64,000 nt of DNA from Gambelia wislizenii (Eukaryota > Chordata > Lepidosauria > Squamata > Crotaphytidae). Location: contig JAUMIR010000004.1 in the NCBI GenBank assembly GCA_030847615.1, forward strand, positions 221,081,001-221,145,000, given 5' to 3'. Made by a program: the position numbers and the translations under genes. The stretch's first letter is position 1. The number at the start of each line of letters is the position of its first letter. Below the pieces are notes generated by a model that saw only the letters and a list, made by a program, of their open reading frames with translations, ran no database searches and had not been told where the DNA came from. This document shows positions 59,046-64,000 of this stretch, in pieces.

Positions 59046-60379
59046 ACATGAACATTTGACTTGGATTTTTAAAACCATGCACTGTGCATTTTGCTGAATA
59101 TGGCTTTGTGGAGCAGCATGTTCCATACTAGTGGAAAAACTAGCAGTCAATAATTGTCCTTATGATGAGGCTCATAGCACAATAATCTTGCTTCACAAAT
59201 TACCAAAGAAGCAGGAACATATTTGGCAGATATTATAGCTTAGGGATCAGGCAAGTATGATGTTTCAGATGTTGGATTGCAGCCCCCATCAACCCTCTCA
59301 ATTGACTAGGCTGTCATACGGCTGATGGGAGTTGCGGTCAAGAATCTCTGGGGGACAACACCTATGAGGATATCCATATTAATGGCATCTAGGATGTGTT
59401 TTTAAGGAGTTTTTATTAAAATAGCTCTCAGGAGATAGAGAGACAGGGAGAGAGGATATCATTCTACTGTAGTGTGCCATAAAGTCTCTGATTTACAGCT
59501 CACATGCCAAACAGGACATGAAGACCTGAGTATCTTCAAAAGGCAGTTGTGAATGACTGGTGGTAAGTTATTAGGCTGAAGAGAACAAAATAAATAGACA
59601 GCAAGGAAAAGGAGGCTTCCATTTCAAGTGAATGGTTTGGAGATTTGTGTGTTAACTGACAACTTAATTCATAGATCAAAGTGTTTTATTGCAGTCCTCA
59701 TCAAAATGTGGAACCTGAGCTATATGATTTATAGAAGGAAAACAATTATTAGTGTACTTTAAGTCTATACTCCAGAATCCTTACTTCTCTCCCCTGGCTT
59801 TTTGTTTGTTTGTTTCATCAGAACTTTGCTATGGAATCTAAATGGCGTATTTTCAGATTAGTAGCAATGGCAGTAAATACTGTCACTACCCTGTTTTTGA
59901 GTGTGTGGAATTTATTTATTGACTTAGAAATATTTCTGTACATCTTCTGATTTGTGAAAACCTTGAAGTGGTTTTCAACACCACAATAAACAATCCAGCA
60001 AAACCACAATCATATAACATATGAGGGATTGTGGTTGGGTAGAAGACAAGGTAGCAATATTTTCAATGAGCACAAAACACACAGATATTGAGGCCTGATG
60101 TACTGCAGTGGGGAGATAATTCCATAGGTTAAACCAGAGCACAGAGAGGGGCCATCTCTGTCTTGCCACCGAATGGAAATGATCTCAACATGTACCTGCT
60201 TTGCAGGATTGTGCCTACACACTGACCTGTGCAATGTGCAGATTCAGCTCATAGAATCTTTGAGGACAAAGGGGGTGAGCATAAGTGCCAGGAAAGGCAA
60301 GATTCTACCAGATTCCAGCATGAATAAGGCTACTGCATTTGTTTTGTTTCTTCTCATCTGTCAATGAAATAACAGGGAT
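59046..60379. other. Intronic DNA with one hAT-type MITE remnant
   Basis: About 59241-59370: GATGTTGGATTGCAGCCCCCATC facing GATGGGAGTTGCGGTCAAGAA. Nothing else is supported. Confidence 0.45.
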
Positions 60380-60480
60380 AATCTATCTTCAATGTGAAGT
60401 CGAAGGCTTTCACGGCCGGCATCCATAGATTTTCCTTGGTTTTTTTCCAGGCTGTGAGGCCGTGTTCTGCAATAGTTTCT

Positions 60481-60525
60481 TTCTGACATTTCGCTTTCAT
60501 CTGTGGCTGGCATCGTCAGAGAATG
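60481..60525 (-). ncRNA. Hammerhead-ribozyme-like motif in the inverted 5' segment
   Basis: On the minus strand: TTCT, CTGACGA (complement of 60513-60519, fits CUGANGA), GCC...stem-loop partly decayed on its 3' side (AAGC instead of AGGC), GAAA (60489-60492), then TGTC and AGAA to pair with TTCT. It is the inverted counterpart of the motif at 62516. Confidence 0.5.
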
Positions 60526-61228
60526 GTTGGGTAGGGTTGTATGTGGAGTTTATGTGCTGTGAACCCCTGTAGGGGAATATATGTAAATTTGTGTAATTGA
60601 ATGGTTAGTTTCTGGGTATAGAAATGCAAGGCTCGTTAGCGTCTGTTTGGCTAATGGTTGGTTGATGGCCCATTATCTGCTGGGAATCCCCATGTCCCTG
60701 GGTGGAATTCCTTTGTAAGTGTTGAGTTTTGATTCTATTGTATTTCAAAACTGGGCACCAGATTTTGTTTACTTTTAAGGTTTCTTCTTTCCTGTTGAAG
60801 TTGTCCAGGTGTCTGTGGATTTCAATAGCATGCCTAATGGGGTAGCCATGGGCAGCCCCCTGAACCCAGTGATAGCAAACTTTTACATGGAACATTTTGA
60901 AAAGCAAACCCTGGAAACAGCACCAAAAAAGCCACAACATGGTTCTGATATGTGGATGACACTTTCACCATTTGGAACCATGGAGAAGAAGATTTGGTCT
61001 CATTCCTGAACCACCTGAACAGCATCCAACCAAATATCCAATTCACGAAGGAAAAAGAGAAGGAAGGAACACTGCCATTCTTGGATGTCCTAGTCATCCG
61101 CAAACCAAACCAATGGTTAGGCCACAGTGTATACAGAAATCCCACACACACGAACAGATACCTACACAAGAACTCCAATCATCACCCAGAACAAAAAAGA
61201 AGCACAATAAAAACATTGGTAGACCATG

Positions 61229-61678
61229 ATATTGAGAACACAGCTGCGCTGGGCAGGGCACGTTTCTAGGATGGAGGACCATCGCCTCCCAAAAATACTA
61301 CTCTACGGTGAACTCACCACGGGTCAGCGTAAGAGGGGCGCTCCAAAAAAGCGATACAAAGACTCCCTGAAACAACATCTCAGGCTTGGCCAAATTGATC
61401 ACCAACAGTGGTCCGCCCTGGCCTCACATCGGGAGGCATGGAGACGCACTATCCACAATGCTGCAGCCTTATTTGAGAACTCACGACGAACAAGTCTTGA
61501 AGAGAAACGACAACGCAGAAAGAATCACAACCCAAAAACATCACCCAAGGAGACCTTCTGCTGTGCTTTTTGCAACCGGACCTGCTTATCTCGGATTGGC
61601 CTTTTTAGTCATCAGCGCGCTTGCAGAAAGCGCGGGATGAGTCCTTCCTGAATCTTCGTTTGCGAAGAAAAGCCAGAG
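61229..61678 (+). pseudogene. 3' end of a LINE inserted in the Penelope element
   Basis: An 8-bp duplication AGACCATG brackets it (61221-61228, 61679-61686). The frame (61235-61651) reads LRWAGHVSRMEDHRLPKILL, YGELTTGQRKRGAPKKRYKD and ends in a zinc-finger-like CAFCNRTCLSRIGLFSHQRAC stretch, the C-terminal end of a non-LTR retrotransposon protein. A TGA at 61649 is followed by a 27-bp tail with the hairpin CTTCGTTTGCGAAG and no poly(A). The clade is not decided (I/Vingi-like or similar). Confidence 0.8.
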
Positions 61679-62515
61679 AGACCATGCAAAAAGGATCTGC
61701 GAACCCCACTACATGGAGGACGAACTGAGACACCTAAACTGGGCCCTACAGGCTAATGGTTACTCCAGATCAGACATCACAAGAGCAGCGAGACCCAGAA
61801 AAAAACCACAGGAATGAAGAAGAAAAACAGCCACCCAAAGGGAAGGTAATTTTACCATACTTCAAAGGAGTCACAGACAGAACAGGGAAACTGATGAGGA
61901 AACACAACCTCCAAACAATCTATAGACTAACCAGAAAAATCCAAGAAATGCTACACTCAGTGAAGGACAAAAGAGACCCTGCAGGAGTTTACCACATACC
62001 ATGCAGCTGTGGACAAGTTTACATAGGGACCATTAAACACAGTGTGCAAACACAAATCAAGGAATATCAGAGACATTGCAGACTGGGCCAACCAGAAAAA
62101 TCAGCATTAGCAGAACATGTTATAATCCAACCTGGACACAAAATGTTATTTATAAAACACAGAAATTCTAGACCAGGCCAACAACTATCATGTCAGAATG
62201 CACAGAGAAGCTATTGAAATCCACAAACACCTGGACAACTTCAACAGGAAAGAAGAAACCTTAAAAGTAAACAAAATCTGGCACCCAGTTTTGAAATACA
62301 ATAGAATCAAAACTCAACACTTACAAAGGAATTCCATTCAGGGACAGGAGGATTTCCAGCAGATAATGGGCTATCAACCAACCATTAGCCAAACAGACAC
62401 TAATGAGCCTTGCATTTCTATACCCAAGAACTAACTATTCAATTGCACAAATTTACATATATTCCTCTTCAGGGGTTCACAGCATATAAACCCCAGACAC
62501 ATTCCTACCCAACCA

Positions 62516-62558
62516 TTCTCTGAAGATGCCAGCCACAGATGCAGGTGAAACGTCAGAA
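62516..62558 (+). ncRNA. Hammerhead-ribozyme-like motif at the Penelope 3' end, well preserved
   Basis: Stem I TTCT (62516-62519) with AGAA (62555-62558). Core CTGAAGA (62520-62526) fits CUGANGA. Stem II TGCC (62527-62530) pairs with GGTG (62544-62547, with G-U pairs). GAAA is at 62547-62550, then CG and the TC cleavage dinucleotide (62553-62554). The short stem III is typical of Penelope hammerheads, which may act as dimers. Confidence 0.65.
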
Positions 62559-62694
62559 AGAAACTATTCCAGAACACAGCCTCACAGCCCGGAAAAAAAC
62601 AAAGTAAAATCTATCTTCAGTTTGTAGCCCATCTTCTAGTTAGTAATGCTACACAAATCAATATGAATTTGATCACACTGCACGAGGAGTCTTA

Positions 62695-62896
62695 GGATGC
62701 ATCTACACTGTAGAAATAATGCAGTTTGACACCACTTTAAGTGCCATAGCTCCATCCTGGGATTTGTAGTTTTACAAGGTCTTTAGCCTTCTCTGCCAAA
62801 GAGTGTTGGTACCTCACAAAACAGGATTCTGTAGGATGGAGCCATGGCAGTTAAAGTGGTGTCAAAGTGTCTTATTTCTACATTGGAGATGCACCC
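62695..62896. mobile_element. Snapback TIR element with TTA target duplication
   Basis: Ends GGATGCATCTACACTGTAGA and (complement) GGGTGCATCTCCAATGTAGA, flanked by TTA on both sides (62692-62694, 62897-62899). TTA duplication and internal palindrome suggest a PIF/Harbinger-type MITE. Confidence 0.85.
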
Positions 62897-62899
62897 TTA

Positions 62900-64000
62900 A
62901 GACAGCTAAGATCTAAATTATTGGGGATCTGTGCCTAATCAGGGAAAACAAATACAGGGAAAAGGGATATTTTTTGTTGAGTATTTAAACCAATATTTCT
63001 TCTTTTTCTTCCTCTGAGGTTTCTATCAGAGAAAACTTTGGCTGTTCATGGAATTCCAATTCATGTGTGTGTCTTCCATTTATAACCTTTCTACGTTTTT
63101 CCTACTGTTGCTTTCTGTCTGTCCTCCTGCCCACCTTATACAGAAAATCCATTAAGGAGGGGACAATGGAATCGTTTCATCATGTGTTTGACTGGTTGCC
63201 CGAGGAGGCCTTTTGTAACTCATACTTTCAGAGGAAATACACATCTGAACCATTCTCCAGAACATCCACTACTTAGCATGCCACCGGCTTCCCTACTCCC
63301 TATCCATTTATAACCTCTCCACTGTGGGGTTGGATCTGCTACTACCTAAATAATGGACACTGTTGTTGTACCTTCAAATTCAGAATCACAGAGGTTGAAC
63401 TGGCGGGATACCTAGCAGAACCTCTGTCATAGCATGCCTGTGAACCTTAAAACAAAAGTAGTCCTGGGTGTTTCTGCTTATTTCTAGTAACTTCCTGTGA
63501 CTTTATTATATTTTAAGGTGTGTATGTGTGTGTGTGAAATTCAGTGTGTAGAGACCAAAATTTCATTCCTTTCTTTTGTTGGAAAATATCTGAAAAAGCA
63601 GTGAGCAGTGGTTTGTGAAATAGTACATAGTTGTGGGTAAGCGTAGGAGGTTGGGTAGCTCACAAAATCAGAAACTGGTGTTTTAAAAAGCCAGACTGGT
63701 TTAGTCACCTGTTATTCTTACAGCTAAATGCTGACTCAAATGAAGAGATGGACTCTGGGGAGTAAAGAACTTCTTTTATTTAGATACACCCCTTCAGACT
63801 TCTTTTTTTAAATGCAGGTGAACCTCAGTCCAGATGGCTTGCTTGTATTCATCCAGCTGCAGTGTCCTGGGGAGAGCTTAACTGTTTATGTCCCTCCTAA
63901 CCATGGCCGCAGTTGGGTCATGTTTGTGTGACTAGTTAGTCTAGAATTTTGTTTCTCTCCAGGATTTACAAAGTTGGGCTGCAAGTCAGGTCACCCAAAC
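62900..64000. other. Intronic DNA to window end
   Basis: A short (TG)n run is near 63518-63536. The 63067-63276 frame is not protein-like and no BMP6 exon 2 was found. Confidence 0.45.

Larger units (their letters stand above)
60392..62607 (+). mobile_element. Penelope-like retroelement with inverted terminal segment, complete insertion
   Basis: A 12-bp duplication AATCTATCTTCA flanks it (60380-60391 and 62608-62619). The first ~445 bp (60392-60836) is the reverse complement of the element's own 3' end (about 62170-62605). Coding: RT GVAMGSPLNPVIANFYMEHF (60838-60897), VDDTFTIW after a frameshift, NIQFTKEKEKEGTLPFLDVL and SVYRNPTHTNRYLHKNSNHH (to 61220). After a nested LINE: KRICEPHYMEDELRHLNWALQ, LPYFKGVTDRTGKLMRKHN, and the GIY-YIG nuclease GVYHIPCSCGQVYIG with HCRLGQPEKSALAEH (61984-62124). 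The distal end is IEIHKHLDNFNRKEETLKVN. The 5' RT fingers are missing and frameshifts exist, so the copy is dead. Penelope elements use RT plus GIY-YIG endonuclease and characteristically carry inverted terminal repeats. Confidence 0.9.
12189..64000 (+). other. BMP6: BMP6 intron 1 (partial, at least 51.8 kb)
   Basis: It begins with GTGAGT. I looked for the second coding exon, which should start with the remainder of a Val codon and encode a VEYDKEF-like start and a FRIYKD segment, and found none before 64000. BMP5/6/7 genes have very long first introns, so this is expected. Everything annotated below sits inside this intron. Transcription of BMP6 is + strand, so + and - elements are sense and antisense to it. 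Confidence 0.85.

Noticed and set aside
60834..61178. Minus-strand frame of 114 codons
   Set aside because: It is the antisense shadow of the Penelope RT coding strand.
63067..63276. 69-codon + frame near the window end as BMP6 exon 2
   Set aside because: It lacks the expected exon-2 residues (EYDKEF, FRIYKD) and has no matching phase-1 acceptor.

Overview
The window looks like squamate-lizard (probably iguanian-type) nuclear DNA. The evidence is one vertebrate developmental-gene exon with a CpG island, one 3'-terminal exon of a second gene, and a dense reptile-style repeat load: tRNA-derived SINEs with BovB-like tails (Sauria-SINE type), a 5S-rRNA-derived SINE, CR1 and L2 LINEs, Penelope-like elements, a DIRS element and many TIR elements. 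The organism is inferred from this repeat spectrum, not from a species-specific marker.

Layout. 1-2300 holds the last coding exon (1713-1936) and 3' UTR of a crotonase-fold, enoyl-CoA-hydratase-like gene on the + strand. 2.3-10.6 kb is intergenic, with SINEs, small TIR elements and microsatellites. 10.68-12.42 kb is a CpG island containing the leader and exon 1 of BMP6 (ATG at 11534, splice donor at 12189). From 12189 to the window end is BMP6 intron 1; no exon 2 was recognised. The only coding-like sequences in the intron are dead mobile elements.

Mobile elements of the intron, left to right: a three-level nest at 19.0-20.06 kb (LINE / snapback TIR element / dispersed repeat); a 5S SINE inside a tRNA SINE (21.4-21.8 kb); two related ~650-bp, CpG-rich TIR elements (24.75-25.40 and 25.77-26.42 kb); a rearranged Penelope-like element folded into an inverted repeat (26.46-28.4 kb); a solo LTR inside a Tigger-like element (32.4-33.25 kb); CR1 inside L2 (35.5-38.7 kb); a DIRS tyrosine-recombinase retrotransposon containing a Copia pol fragment (44.3-48.5 kb); an internally deleted CR1 (49.1-50.15 kb); a non-autonomous Helitron (52.49-53.12 kb); L2 remnants (58.1-59.05 kb); and a Penelope-like element with a 12-bp target duplication, an inverted terminal segment, hammerhead-ribozyme-like motifs on both strands and a LINE inserted in its coding part (60.39-62.61 kb).

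The two cellular genes are independent: BMP6 encodes a secreted TGF-beta-family ligand and the upstream gene a CoA-metabolising-type enzyme. I see no operon-like or new defence system. The most unusual material is the mobile-element biology: repeated hammerhead-like motifs at retroelement ends, a DIRS/Copia chimera, and a pair of related 3-bp-TSD elements.
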